A DNA stretch of 64,000 nt from Paragemmobacter amnigenus (GTDB lineage: Bacteria > Pseudomonadota > Alphaproteobacteria > Rhodobacterales > Rhodobacteraceae): the NCBI RefSeq assembly GCF_009908265.2, contig NZ_JAAATX020000003.1:298942-362941 (forward strand). Reading direction: 5' to 3'. Below are positions 17,354-26,022 of the stretch, in pieces. The notes beneath the pieces were generated by a model. It saw only the letters and a list, made by a program, of their open reading frames with translations. It did not search any database and was not told the origin of the DNA. Numbering within the stretch: position 1 is the stretch's first letter; each line of letters opens with the position of its first letter. A program made the translations under genes and the position numbers.

Positions 17354-17749
17354 ATGCGCCGCCTTCTCTTCGCCCCGCTCCTGATCCTGACCGCCTGCGG
17401 CACCCCGCAGGAGCAGTGCATCAACCGCAACACCCGCGACCTGCGCACGATCCAGAAACTGGTGGACGAGACGCAGGGAAACATCGCCCGCGGCTACGCG
17501 ATCGAGGAATATACCGTCTACGTCCCCGTCTGGCAGGTCTGCGAGGTGCAGCAACCCGTCACCGCAGGCCAACCCGCCCCGCCCCCGCGCTATTGCTTCG
17601 AGCCTGAACCCCAGACCAAAACCCGCCCCAAGGCCATCGACCTGCGCGCCGAAGGGGCCAAGCTCGACAGCCTGCTGGAACGCCGCGACCAGCTTGCCCG
17701 CGCGGCAGAAGGCGTCATCGCCCAGTGCAAGGCGCAATACCCTGAGTGA
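17354..17749 (+). CDS. Small putative lipoprotein
   Basis: 131 residues with a short lipoprotein signal peptide and lipobox LTAC (MRRLLFAPLLILTACG), so the mature N terminus would be a lipidated Cys. The mature region has several further cysteines (EQCINRN, WQVCEVQ, RYCFEP, AQCKAQ), a proline-rich linker and a C-terminal helical stretch predicted to be coiled-coil-like (EGAKLDSLLERRDQLARAAEG). Even numbers of periplasmic Cys suggest disulfides. Conserved proteins of this kind occur in Rhodobacterales without known function. Confidence 0.7.
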   Translation: MRRLLFAPLLILTACGTPQEQCINRNTRDLRTIQKLVDETQGNIARGYAIEEYTVYVPVWQVCEVQQPVTAGQPAPPPRYCFEPEPQTKTRPKAIDLRAEGAKLDSLLERRDQLARAAEGVIAQCKAQYPE

Positions 17750-17821
17750 TTGCCCCCTGATCTCCGGCTCCGACGGGCAGGGCACCGCACCGCGCTCTGC
17801 CCGACCAACCCTTGCGGCCTG

Positions 17822-18628
17822 TCAGAACGTCGGCGCCGATACCACATCCAGCAGCCCCCGCCCGCCATCCAGCGTCAGGACCTGCCCCGTCATGAACCCC
17901 GACGCGTCCGAGCACAGGAAATGCGCCGCCTCCGCCACCTCGTCCGCACTGGCGATGCGGCCCAGCGGCGTGCCCGCCTCCACCACGTCGCGCCAGTCGG
18001 GATTCTCGCGCAGCGCGCCCTGCAACGACGCGCTCATGACAGATGCAAAGGACACCGCATTGACCCGGATCCCCTTGGGCGCCAGCGCCACCGCCAGCGA
18101 CCGCGTCATCTGCTCCACCGCGGCCGAACTGATGGAATAGCCCAAGAGTGTCGGCTGCGTCCGCACGGCGGCCAGCGACGACAGGTTGACGATCGACCCG
18201 ATCATCCCCTCGGCCCCCGTCTTTTCCGCCTTCTGGATCATCCGCTTCGCCGTCATCTGGCTCAGTCTCAGGCTGGTCAGCAGGTTCTGCTCCAGCAACT
18301 GCTCCACCGCATCCGCCTCGGGGTCCAGCGCATCGGACAGCGCGCATTGGCGGCTGGCATTCACAAGGATGTCGATCCGGTCAAAGGCATCCACCGTGGC
18401 CGACAGCAGATTGGCGATGGTCAGCTTCTGCCGCAGATCGCCCGCGAACATCCTGACCGGCCCCTCGGCGCGCGATTCCTCGCCCACCTCGTCCTCCAGC
18501 CGCGCCTCGTCGATATCGGCGAACATCACATTCGCCCCCTTGTCCACAAAGTGCCGCGCAATGGCCAGTCCGATGCCATTGGCCGCCCCCGTGACGATGG
18601 CCGTCTTGCCCGAAATCGAAAACGACAT
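17822..18628 (-). CDS. SDR-family protein lacking the catalytic lysine
   Basis: 268 residues with a good Rossmann N terminus (TGAANGIG) and C-terminal SDR pattern (GQVLTLDGG), so the fold is clear. The active site is altered: the YxxxK motif reads Y164-S-I-S-S168, replacing Lys with Ser (codon AGT), and the NNAG motif reads NASR (residues 90-93). Asn115, Ser151 and Tyr164 remain. It therefore may bind nucleotide without normal hydride transfer, or use different chemistry. It follows the rsmC-like gene by 11 nt in the same direction, suggesting a joint transcript. Annotation as 7-alpha-hydroxysteroid dehydrogenase, which automatic transfer might give, is not supported by these residues. Confidence 0.75.
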   Translation of the reverse strand: MSFSISGKTAIVTGAANGIGLAIARHFVDKGANVMFADIDEARLEDEVGEESRAEGPVRMFAGDLRQKLTIANLLSATVDAFDRIDILVNASRQCALSDALDPEADAVEQLLEQNLLTSLRLSQMTAKRMIQKAEKTGAEGMIGSIVNLSSLAAVRTQPTLLGYSISSAAVEQMTRSLAVALAPKGIRVNAVSFASVMSASLQGALRENPDWRDVVEAGTPLGRIASADEVAEAAHFLCSDASGFMTGQVLTLDGGRGLLDVVSAPTF

Positions 18629-18639
18629 GGATATCCCCC

Positions 18640-19626
18640 TCAGCGCGTCCGCACCGGATAGGCGGCCCGCGTGACCCGAAAGGCGGCATCGCCGCCAATC
18701 TCCTGAACCTCGCGGAACAGCGTCCCCAAGGCGCGATCATAAGGCAGGTGGCGGTTCGCGACCATCCACAACACGCCATCCGGCGCAAGTCCGCGCGCCG
18801 CCGCCGCGATGAAGGCCAGACCCAGCGCAGGGTCCGCATCGCGGCCCTGATGGAAGGGCGGGTTCATCACCACATGCTCCATCAGCTTGGGCAGCCGGAA
18901 CGTCGTCGCATCGGCCCAGTGGAACTGCGCCCGCGCATCCGCCACATTGTCCCGCGCACAATCCAGCGCATCCGCCTCCGCCTCGACCAGATGGCATTCC
19001 TTCACACCGTCCCGCGCCAGCACGGCCCGCGCCAGATAGCCCCAGCCCGCACCCAGATCGGCCACCTTGCCCTTCATCTCGGCCGGCAACGCAGCGGCCA
19101 GCAGGGCCGATCCGCGATCCACCCCGTCCGCGCTGAACACCCCCGCCACGGTGCGGAACCCCTCGACCTCGACCGGCGCCGCGGCCCAACCCGCCAGCCC
19201 CGCGCCCGCCGGAAAGACCGCGATCTTGCCATGCGCCTTGGACAGCGCCTCGGACAGCGCCACGCGCCCGCGCAACTCCTTCAGCACCGCGTCCACCCCG
19301 TCGGTCTTCTGCCCGTCCACCGCGACAGGCCCCCCCGCCACGACCAGCCCCGCCGCCTGCGCGATCAGCCCCCGCGCCTGCTCGCGCGACCGCGGCAGAC
19401 AGACCACCGCCGCCGCATAATCCCCCTCCGCCGCCCGCACGGTGCGGAACCCCCGCCCCGCGAACCAGTCGAAATCGGGCCGGAACCCCGTCACCACCTC
19501 GACACGGTCCTTCGGCAACCCCGCCAGATCATCGCCAAGGCGCGGACGCAGGACGGCAACCCGCCCCTCGGCCGGAACGGGCAGCAATCCCCCCTCCAGC
19601 GCCATCTCCAATCGGGCAGACCGCAT
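18640..19626 (-). CDS. rsmC: RsmC/RlmG-type rRNA (guanine-N2)-methyltransferase-like protein
   Basis: 328 residues with the two-domain plan of RsmC/RlmG: a degenerate N-terminal methyltransferase-like domain and a C-terminal active domain with SAM-binding DLGAGWGYLARAVL and the catalytic NPPF motif (HVVMNPPFHQG). E. coli RsmC methylates G1207 of 16S rRNA and RlmG G1835 of 23S rRNA; which of these applies is not decidable by eye. The start MRSARLEM at 19626 was chosen over the longer frame because the upstream part runs into the palindrome/tandem repeat block. Confidence 0.8.
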   Translation of the reverse strand: MRSARLEMALEGGLLPVPAEGRVAVLRPRLGDDLAGLPKDRVEVVTGFRPDFDWFAGRGFRTVRAAEGDYAAAVVCLPRSREQARGLIAQAAGLVVAGGPVAVDGQKTDGVDAVLKELRGRVALSEALSKAHGKIAVFPAGAGLAGWAAAPVEVEGFRTVAGVFSADGVDRGSALLAAALPAEMKGKVADLGAGWGYLARAVLARDGVKECHLVEAEADALDCARDNVADARAQFHWADATTFRLPKLMEHVVMNPPFHQGRDADPALGLAFIAAAARGLAPDGVLWMVANRHLPYDRALGTLFREVQEIGGDAAFRVTRAAYPVRTR

Positions 19627-19689
19627 CGCTTCATCCCTTCGCAAACCGGCGCGCACCATAGGCGGGGCAAGGGCAAAGGCCAAGTCAGG

Positions 19690-19739
19690 GCGAAATCTGA
19701 CGCAGATTTCGCGCCGTTTCCTGACGCAGGAAACGGCGC
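19690..19739. repeat. Two abutting perfect palindromes with ACG loop
   Basis: 19690-19712 is a 10-bp perfect stem (GCGAAATCTG, loop ACG) and 19711-19739 a 13-bp perfect stem (GCGCCGTTTCCTG, loop ACG); they share two bases. Both have CTG-ACG-CAG at the centre. They lie in the leader of the rsmC-like gene and continue into the tandem duplication that follows. Confidence 0.8.
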
Positions 19740-19933
19740 CCACCGCCAAACTCCGGAATTTGCGCCGCAGTCCGCCGCGTTCTCTGCGCCAGAAATCGCC
19801 CGCGCGACAAAGTAACTCCCGTCACTTCTGACGCAGGAAACGGCCCCCACCGCCAAAGCCCGGAATTTGCGCCAAATTCCGCCGCGATTTCTGCGTCAGA
19901 AATCGCCCGCGCGCCGAAGTGACCCCGTCACTC
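19721..19933. repeat. Tandem duplication of a ~107-bp palindrome-rich unit ending at the clpS stop
   Basis: Copy 1 spans about 19721-19827 and copy 2 about 19828-19933. Both begin CTGACGCAGGAAACGG, share CACCGCCAAA and GGAATTTGCGCC in the middle, and end CGTCACT. Copy 2 contains perfect palindromes at 19861-19881 (CGGAATTTG, loop CGC) and 19884-19906 (GCGATTTCTG, loop CGT); in copy 1 these are eroded. The terminal GTCACT of copy 2 contains the clpS stop codon, so the duplicated block includes the end of clpS. Confidence 0.75.
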
Positions 19934-20251
19934 CTTCTCCATCGTGCATTGCAGCGGATGCTGGTGCCGGCGCGAGAAATCCATGACCTGCGCCACCTTC
20001 GTCTCGGCCACCTCGAAGGAAAAGACGCCCACCACCGCCAGCCCCTTCTTGTGGACCGTCAGCATGATGTCGAAGGCCTGCGCATGGCTCAGCCCGAAGA
20101 ACCGCTCCAGCACATGCACCACGAATTCCATGGGCGTGTAATCGTCGTTCAGCAGCATTACCTTGTACATCGGCGGACGCTGCGTCTTGGCCTTGGTCTT
20201 GGTCAGCACGCCCGACTCGTTCCCCGGCCCGCGGGGCGTGTCGCTCATCAT
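19928..20251 (-). CDS. clpS: ATP-dependent Clp protease adaptor ClpS
   Basis: 107 residues. ClpS delivers N-end-rule substrates to ClpAP. The conserved core [20 protein letters not shown] and [20 protein letters not shown] are intact, including the Asp-Asp and His residues that line the N-degron pocket. An unstructured N-terminal tail precedes the core, as in all ClpS. Two adjacent ATG codons (20251 and 20248) could both serve; neither has a strong ribosome site. No clpA is adjacent in the window. Confidence 0.93.
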   Translation of the reverse strand: MMSDTPRGPGNESGVLTKTKAKTQRPPMYKVMLLNDDYTPMEFVVHVLERFFGLSHAQAFDIMLTVHKKGLAVVGVFSFEVAETKVAQVMDFSRRHQHPLQCTMEKE

Positions 20252-20428
20252 GATCGGCGTCAGGCTCACGGGATACGGGCTCCGCTGGTCGGTTGGGGAT
20301 TCGGGATTGTCACCACGGCCAAGAATATAATCCAAACCGCCCCCGCGAAAAGGGGCATGGCGCAACCGCCCCCAACCACCTTGCGCCCCGCCCCCACGCA
20401 GGGCAAGCATCCGGCAGGGAGAAGCGAC

Positions 20429-21124
20429 ATGACCATCACCACCATCGGCTTCGACGCCGACGACACGCTCTGGCAGAACGAAGCCTTCTTCCGCCTCACG
20501 CAGGACCGCTTCACCGCCCTTCTGGCCGACCACGCCGAACCCGACCACCTGCACGACCGCCTCCTCGCCGCCGAGCGGCGCAACCTCGGCCATTACGGCT
20601 TCGGCGTCAAAGGCTTCACCCTCTCGATGATCGAAACCGCCATCGAAGTGACCGAAGGCCGCGTCCCCGCCGCCGTGATCGCCGAGATCATGGCCGCAGG
20701 GCGCGAGATGCTGGAACATCCCATCGAGCTGCTCCCCCATGCGCGCGAGGCGGTCGAACGGCTCGCCGACACCCACCGCGTGCTGCTGATCACAAAGGGC
20801 GACCTTCTGGATCAGGAACGCAAGCTTGCCCAGTCCGGCCTCGGCGACCTGTTCCACGGGGTGGAAATCGTGTCCAACAAGACCGCCCCCGTCTATGCCG
20901 CGATCTTCGCCCGCCACGGCGACGGGCCGGACCGCGCCCTGATGGTGGGCAACTCGCTCAAGTCCGATGTCATCCCCGTGATCGAGGCGGGCGGCTGGGG
21001 CGTCCACATCCCCCATGGCCTGACATGGGCGCTCGAACACGCCGATCCGCCGCAGGATCACCCCCGCTTCTGCGCGCTGGACCATCTGGGCGACCTGCCC
21101 GATCTTGTGTCGCGCCTTCGTTAA
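20429..21124 (+). CDS. HAD-family hydrolase
   Basis: 231 residues. HAD motif [12 protein letters not shown] (nucleophile and acid Asp), motif II Thr/Ser in LLITKGD, the Lys in [11 protein letters not shown] region, and motif [24 protein letters not shown] helical cap sits between motif I and II (residues about 20-95), so it is a subclass I phosphatase, perhaps acting on a small phosphorylated metabolite. AGGGAGAAGCGAC precedes the ATG. Oriented away from clpS. Confidence 0.8.
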   Translation: MTITTIGFDADDTLWQNEAFFRLTQDRFTALLADHAEPDHLHDRLLAAERRNLGHYGFGVKGFTLSMIETAIEVTEGRVPAAVIAEIMAAGREMLEHPIELLPHAREAVERLADTHRVLLITKGDLLDQERKLAQSGLGDLFHGVEIVSNKTAPVYAAIFARHGDGPDRALMVGNSLKSDVIPVIEAGGWGVHIPHGLTWALEHADPPQDHPRFCALDHLGDLPDLVSRLR

Positions 21125-21307
21125 CACACAATACCTAGCGCGCCCCCTTTGCGCGACCCATACCAAAGCATCACCACAGCAACACCCCGAAAGTCATTGA
21201 AATTCAGGGGTTTTCCGGTGCACCCCCCTGTGCTAGTCTCTGCACCAATCAAATAAGCCCCACAAAAAAACGGGGCGATCCTGAGGCAGGAACAAGGAAC
21301 TGGCGAC

Positions 21308-22984
21308 GTGGCATCGCTTTCGGGGCATATCGCCCGCCTTTTCACATTCTGGCTTGTCGCGGCCTTCGCTGCCGTCCTCGCCGCATCCCCCCTTCTGGCC
21401 GCACCCTATGCCGCCATCGTGATCGACGCCCGCTCGGGCGAGGTGTTCTATTCCGAAAACGCCGACACCCGCCTGCACCCTGCCTCGCTGACCAAGATGA
21501 TGACGCTCTACATCGCCTTCGAGGAGATCGAGCGCGGCAACATCTCGCTCGATTCCATGGTCACGATCACCAAACACGCCGCAGCCCAGCCGCCCTCGCG
21601 CCTTGGCCTGCGGGCAGGCCAGAAGATCGCCCTGCGCTTCCTGATCCGCGCCGCCGCCATCAAATCTGCCAATGACGCCGCCACCGCCATCGGCGAATTC
21701 ATCAGCGGGGACGAAGCCGCCTTCGCCAAGCGCATGACCCGCACCGCCAAGGCGCTCGGGATGGGCAACACCACGTTCAAGAACGCCAATGGCCTCACCG
21801 CACAGGGCCACCTGTCCACCGCCCGCGACATGACGATCCTCGGGCGGCACCTGTTCTACGACTTCCCGCAATACTACAACCTCTTCTCCCGCCGCTCGGT
21901 CGATGCGGGCATGGCGACGGTGAACAACACCAACCGCCGCTTCCTCGATGCCTACGAAGGCGCCGACGGCATCAAGACCGGCTACACGGTGCCTGCGGGC
22001 TTCAACCTGACGGCCTCGGCCGAACGCGGCGGCAAGCGTCTGATCGCCACGATCTTCGGCGGCAAATCGACCGCCGACCGTAACGCCAAGATGATGAAAC
22101 TCCTCGACCTCGGCTTCGGCAAGGCCCCGCGCAACGCCCCCGTCAACCCGCCGCAACCGCCCGCCTATCAGGGCGGGGACGAGATGCTGGTGGCCGATGC
22201 CGACCTGCCCGAAGTTTCCGACGGCGCGGGCAAGACCGTCCGCGCCTCGATGGAGATCACCACCTCGCCCCGCCCCGCCGCCCGTCCGGGCAGCGCGGCA
22301 CCCGCCGCCGCCGCGCCGGAAGAAACCGTCGTCGCCGCGGCCGAGGCGGTGGATGCCATGCAATCGGGCATCGAAGGCGCGCTTGCCGCCGCGCTGGGGG
22401 CCGAAGCCCCCACCGCTCCCGCGACCGATCCCGCGCTTGACGCACAGGCCACCGAACTGGCCGCAGCCGCCGCCCCCGCCGCCGCTCTGGCCGTCGAAGG
22501 GGTGGAACTCGCCTCTGCCGCAACCCTGCCCGCAGGCGAAACCCTGCCTGATCAAGAGGCGCTGGCCGCCGCCCTCACCCAGGACCTGCCCCCGGCTGAC
22601 GCGCCCGAGATCATCCCCTTCCAGGTCGTCTCTGCCGCCGGCACCGCCTCGCGCCCGCAAAAGCGCAACGCCCCGATCTATGACGATGCCGCCGCCCCCG
22701 CCGAAGGCGACGCCGAACCCGAAGTGGTGATTTCCGTCTCCACCTCCGGCGACCGGCACTGGGGCATCAATCTGGGCAGCTATGGCAGCAGCTACGATGC
22801 CGAACGGGCATTGCTGAAGCTGCAACTGGTGGAAAGCGCCACGCTGAACGGCTCGCTGCGCAAGGTCATGCCGCGCTCGGGCGGCTTCGACGCCACCTTC
22901 GTGGGGCTGACGCAGGATCAGGCCGACCTCGCCTGCCGCCGCCTGCAAGCCCGCGCCATCTCCTGCTTCACGATGGGCCCGTAG
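21308..22984 (+). CDS. dacF: D-alanyl-D-alanine carboxypeptidase (PBP5/DacF type) with SPOR domain
   Basis: 558-residue exported peptidoglycan hydrolase. After a signal peptide (cleavage after LLAAPYAA region, about residue 31) comes the serine peptidase domain with SLTKMM (nucleophile Ser), SANDA and KTGYT, the three penicillin-binding motifs. A long Ala/Pro-rich linker (about residues 280-470) leads to a C-terminal SPOR domain (HWGINLGSYGSSYDAERALLKLQL to the end), which would target it to denuded septal glycan. Start is GTG with AAGGAAC upstream. Its TAG stop is part of the GTAGGGCGGGG repeat that follows. Confidence 0.9.
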   Translation: MASLSGHIARLFTFWLVAAFAAVLAASPLLAAPYAAIVIDARSGEVFYSENADTRLHPASLTKMMTLYIAFEEIERGNISLDSMVTITKHAAAQPPSRLGLRAGQKIALRFLIRAAAIKSANDAATAIGEFISGDEAAFAKRMTRTAKALGMGNTTFKNANGLTAQGHLSTARDMTILGRHLFYDFPQYYNLFSRRSVDAGMATVNNTNRRFLDAYEGADGIKTGYTVPAGFNLTASAERGGKRLIATIFGGKSTADRNAKMMKLLDLGFGKAPRNAPVNPPQPPAYQGGDEMLVADADLPEVSDGAGKTVRASMEITTSPRPAARPGSAAPAAAAPEETVVAAAEAVDAMQSGIEGALAAALGAEAPTAPATDPALDAQATELAAAAAPAAALAVEGVELASAATLPAGETLPDQEALAAALTQDLPPADAPEIIPFQVVSAAGTASRPQKRNAPIYDDAAAPAEGDAEPEVVISVSTSGDRHWGINLGSYGSSYDAERALLKLQLVESATLNGSLRKVMPRSGGFDATFVGLTQDQADLACRRLQARAISCFTMGP

Positions 22985-23147
22985 GGCGGGGTTCACCCCG
23001 CCACCGCGAAACGGCACCTGTCGCGCGCCCTCGCACCTGCGTAGGGCGGGGTTCACCCCGCCACCGCGCACCAACAAATTCCGGCCCATGCCCCAAGCAC
23101 GCCCCGCGCGCGCCCTCGAACCTGCGTAGGGCGGGGTTCACCCCGCC
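22981..23147. repeat. Three copies of the GTAG + GGCGGGG-TTCA-CCCCGCC repeat
   Basis: 22-bp copies start at 22981, 23041 and 23126. Copies 2 and 3 are preceded by nearly identical CGCGCCCTCG(C/A)ACCTGC. Each contains a perfect 7-bp palindrome with TTCA loop. The first copy supplies the dacF stop codon. The cluster fills the gap between the convergent dacF and ccoS genes; a fourth, isolated copy is at 2606-2623. Confidence 0.8.
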
Positions 23148-23180
23148 GACCCCCGCCCCGCCGTCCGGACCTCCCGCCCC

Positions 23181-23339
23181 TCACGGCTTGGGCCGGTCGT
23201 CCCAATCCTTCGTCAGGATCCGGTTCGCATCCCCCTCGGGGTCGTCGAACTGCCGGTTCCGCATCGCCCAGAAGAACGCCGCCAACCCGATCCCGCCCAG
23301 AAACAGCGACACGGGGATCAGAAAGCCCAGAATCTCCAT
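23181..23339 (-). CDS. ccoS: cbb3-type cytochrome oxidase assembly protein CcoS
   Basis: 52 residues: MEILGFLIPVSLFLGGIGLA begins a single membrane helix, followed by the conserved CcoS segment FFWAMRNRQFDDPEGDANRI and a short charged tail. CcoS is needed for cofactor insertion (heme b and CuB) into CcoN. It follows ccoI by 9 nt at the end of ccoGHIS, the standard order. Confidence 0.92.
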   Translation of the reverse strand: MEILGFLIPVSLFLGGIGLAAFFWAMRNRQFDDPEGDANRILTKDWDDRPKP

Positions 23340-23348
23340 CCCCGCCCC

Positions 23349-25553
23349 CTATTTCAGCCGCAGCGCATTCAGCGATACCGTGATCGACGACAGCGACATC
23401 GCCGCCGCCGCTGCCAGCGGTGTCGCCATCCCGACCAGCGCCAGCGGAACCGCCACCACGTTATAGGCCGCCGACACCCCGAAATTCTCGACGATCCGGC
23501 GCGACGCCTGCCGCGCGATCCGCAGCGCATCCCCGATGGGCGCCATGTCCTGCCCCAGCAGAACGATGTCCGACGCCACCCGCGCCGCATCCAGCGCGCT
23601 TGCCGGCGATACCGACACATGCGCCGCCGCCAGCGCCGCCGTATCGTTCAACCCGTCCCCCACCATCAGGACGCGGCAGCCGTCGCGCGTCATGGCCGCG
23701 ACCTCTGCCGCCTTCTCGGCGGGCAAGGCCCCCGCGCGCCATTCCGCAATCCCCAGCCGCTCTGCCAGCCCCGCCACGGCCCCCCGCGCATCGCCCGAGA
23801 TCAACACAACCCGCAGCCCCTGCGCGCGCAGGCTCGCCACCGCCGCCTCGGCCCCCGGACGCAGGCTGTCGGCAAAGGTGAAGGCCCGCGCCGCCCCCTC
23901 GCCCGTGCACAGATAGGTCGCGGTCGCATCGACCGGTTCCGAACCGCACCATTCCGCCCGCCCCAGACGCACGCGACGGCCCTTCCAGACCCCCTCGACG
24001 CCATAGCCCGGAACCTCGCGCAACTCCTCCACCCGCGCAGGCCCGATCCCCGCAGCCCGCGCCCCGGCCACCAGCGCCAGCGCCAGCGGATGCGACGATG
24101 CACCCGCCAACGCCGCCGCCACCTCCACCGCCACGCGCGGATGGTCGGCAAGGTTCGTCACCTCCGGCGCGCCCATGGTCAGCGTGCCGGTCTTGTCGAA
24201 AACGACCGTATCCACCTCGGCCAGCCGCTCCAGCGCCGTGCCATGTTTGATAAGAAGACCCTTGCGGAACAGTTTTCCGCTCGCCGCCGTCACCACCGCA
24301 GGCACCGCCAGGCCCAGCGCACAGGGACAGGTGATGATCAGCACGGCGGCCGAGATATTGACGGCAAAGCGCAGATCGCCCCCCGTCTTCCACATCCAGA
24401 ACCCGAAGGCGCTGAAGGACAGGATATGCACCAGCGGCGAATACCACTTCGCCGCCCGCTCGGCCAAGGACGTGTAGCGCGTCTTCGCACTCTCCGCGAC
24501 GGCCACCAGATCGGCCATCCGGTGCAAGGACGACTCCCGCCCCGCCGCCGTGACCCGCACGACCAGCGGCCCCGTCAGGTTCACCTCCCCCGCCGAAACC
24601 ACCGTATCGACACCGGCGAAGACCGGCAGGCTCTCCCCCGTCAGCAGCGACCGGTCCAGTTCCGACTGCCCCTCGACCACCACGCCATCCACCGGCATCC
24701 GCCCACCGGGCCGGACGCGGACCAGATCGCCTGCCACAACCTCGGCAATCGGCAGCACGACCTCCACGCCCAGGCGCAGCACACTCGCCCGCGGCACCTC
24801 CAGCGCCGCCAGCTCCTCTGCCGCCGACCGCGCCACGGCGCGCGTGCGATGGTCCAGATATCGCCCCGCCAGCAGGAAGAAGGACAGCATCACCGCCGCA
24901 TCGAAATAGGCGTGATGCCCGCTGTTCCACGTCTCGAACAACGAAATCGACGACGCAAGGATCAGCGCCAGCGAAATCGGCACATCCATCCCCAGCCGCC
25001 CCACGCGCAAGGATGCCCATGCGCTCTTGAAAAACGGCTGCCCCGCGAAAATGACCGTGGGCAGCGCGATGGCCGCCGAAATCCAGTGAAACAGGTCGCG
25101 TGTCGCATCCTCGGCCCCCGACCAGACGGCAACCGACAGCAGCATCACGTTCATCATCGAAAAGAACGCCACGCCCAGCCGCATCAGCAGGTCGCGCCCC
25201 TGCCGGTCCGTCTCGGTCGCGCTCAGAAGGCCGGGGTCCAGCTCATGCGCCTCATACCCCACGCCCTTCAGCACCCCGATCAGCGCATCCGCCGTCACGC
25301 CCGCATCGGCATCGACCGACACCCGCCGCAGCGTCAGGTTCACCCGCGCACTCTTCACCCCCGGCACCGCCTGAACCGCCTGCTCCACCGTGGAAATGCA
25401 GGCCGCGCAATGCGCCGTGGGCAGGGACAGCATCAGCCGCGCATCCCGCGCCGACGACGCCGCCGCGATGCTCTCCGCACTCGGCGCCGCCACGCAGGCC
25501 GGACAGGCCGAAGCGGTGACATGCTCGTTCAACAGCGGCGCCGACAGCGACAT
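23349..25553 (-). CDS. ccoI: Copper-translocating P-type ATPase CcoI (FixI/CopA2)
   Basis: 734 residues. N-terminal heavy-metal-associated domain with AHCAAC, eight membrane helices, intramembrane metal site CPC (TCPCALGLAVP), phosphorylation motif DKTGTLTMG, TGES in the actuator domain (LLTGESLP), and GDGLNDTAAL hinge. Family knowledge: CopA2-type pumps export Cu slowly to the periplasm for the CuB centre of cbb3 oxidase. An extra CPAC motif at residues about 17-20, ahead of the HMA domain, may be another metal-handling site. Central gene of ccoGHIS. Confidence 0.95.
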   Translation of the reverse strand: MSLSAPLLNEHVTASACPACVAAPSAESIAAASSARDARLMLSLPTAHCAACISTVEQAVQAVPGVKSARVNLTLRRVSVDADAGVTADALIGVLKGVGYEAHELDPGLLSATETDRQGRDLLMRLGVAFFSMMNVMLLSVAVWSGAEDATRDLFHWISAAIALPTVIFAGQPFFKSAWASLRVGRLGMDVPISLALILASSISLFETWNSGHHAYFDAAVMLSFFLLAGRYLDHRTRAVARSAAEELAALEVPRASVLRLGVEVVLPIAEVVAGDLVRVRPGGRMPVDGVVVEGQSELDRSLLTGESLPVFAGVDTVVSAGEVNLTGPLVVRVTAAGRESSLHRMADLVAVAESAKTRYTSLAERAAKWYSPLVHILSFSAFGFWMWKTGGDLRFAVNISAAVLIITCPCALGLAVPAVVTAASGKLFRKGLLIKHGTALERLAEVDTVVFDKTGTLTMGAPEVTNLADHPRVAVEVAAALAGASSHPLALALVAGARAAGIGPARVEELREVPGYGVEGVWKGRRVRLGRAEWCGSEPVDATATYLCTGEGAARAFTFADSLRPGAEAAVASLRAQGLRVVLISGDARGAVAGLAERLGIAEWRAGALPAEKAAEVAAMTRDGCRVLMVGDGLNDTAALAAAHVSVSPASALDAARVASDIVLLGQDMAPIGDALRIARQASRRIVENFGVSAAYNVVAVPLALVGMATPLAAAAAMSLSSITVSLNALRLK

Positions 25554-25556
25554 GGC

Positions 25557-26021
25557 CTACCCCTGCACCTGATCCATCACGAACAGCTCCAGCCGCTGGC
25601 GGAACTTCGTCCCGTCTGGTGCCTCGGCCTCGACCTTCAGCATCCACTTGCCCCGCGCCAGCGCGACATCCGCCTCCCACACCCCCGCCACACGGGCGAA
25701 ATCGGGCAGCATGTCATCCTTCGTCTCGGTCGCGCGCCCGACCAGAACATCCATCCGCCGCACCGCCGCGGGCAGCCCCTCGGCATCCGTCACCGACAGC
25801 GTCAGCTTGCCCCCGCGATACTCCGGCGTGACGGTCCAGCCCAGCGCCTCCTGCGCCTTGCGCTCGGCATCGAAGGTCTGGCTGGCGATATAGCCATTCG
25901 CCACCTCGAGCCCCGGAAAGGTCCGCACCGCCTGCACCGCCAGCACCAGATTCACCCCGATGATGATGGAAAACGCCCCGACCGTGATGGCCAGCACATG
26001 ACGCCCCTTCAGCTCTGCCAT
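25557..26021 (-). CDS. ccoH: cbb3 oxidase assembly protein CcoH (FixH)
   Basis: 154 residues with one N-terminal membrane anchor (HVLAITVGAFSIIIGVNLVLAV) and a periplasmic FixH domain including the TFPGLEVANGYIASQTFD segment typical of the family. CcoH associates with the assembled oxidase and is required for its stability. The start at MAELKGRH leaves a 1-nt gap to ccoG; the ccoI start follows 3 nt after its stop, so all are in one operon. Confidence 0.92.
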   Translation of the reverse strand: MAELKGRHVLAITVGAFSIIIGVNLVLAVQAVRTFPGLEVANGYIASQTFDAERKAQEALGWTVTPEYRGGKLTLSVTDAEGLPAAVRRMDVLVGRATETKDDMLPDFARVAGVWEADVALARGKWMLKVEAEAPDGTKFRQRLELFVMDQVQG

Positions 26022-26022
26022 C

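Noticed and set aside
22981..23147. Repeats with spacers that might be a CRISPR array
   Set aside because: Only three 22-bp palindromic copies with unequal spacers (38 and 63 nt) that share flanking sequence; no cas genes, and a solitary copy elsewhere.
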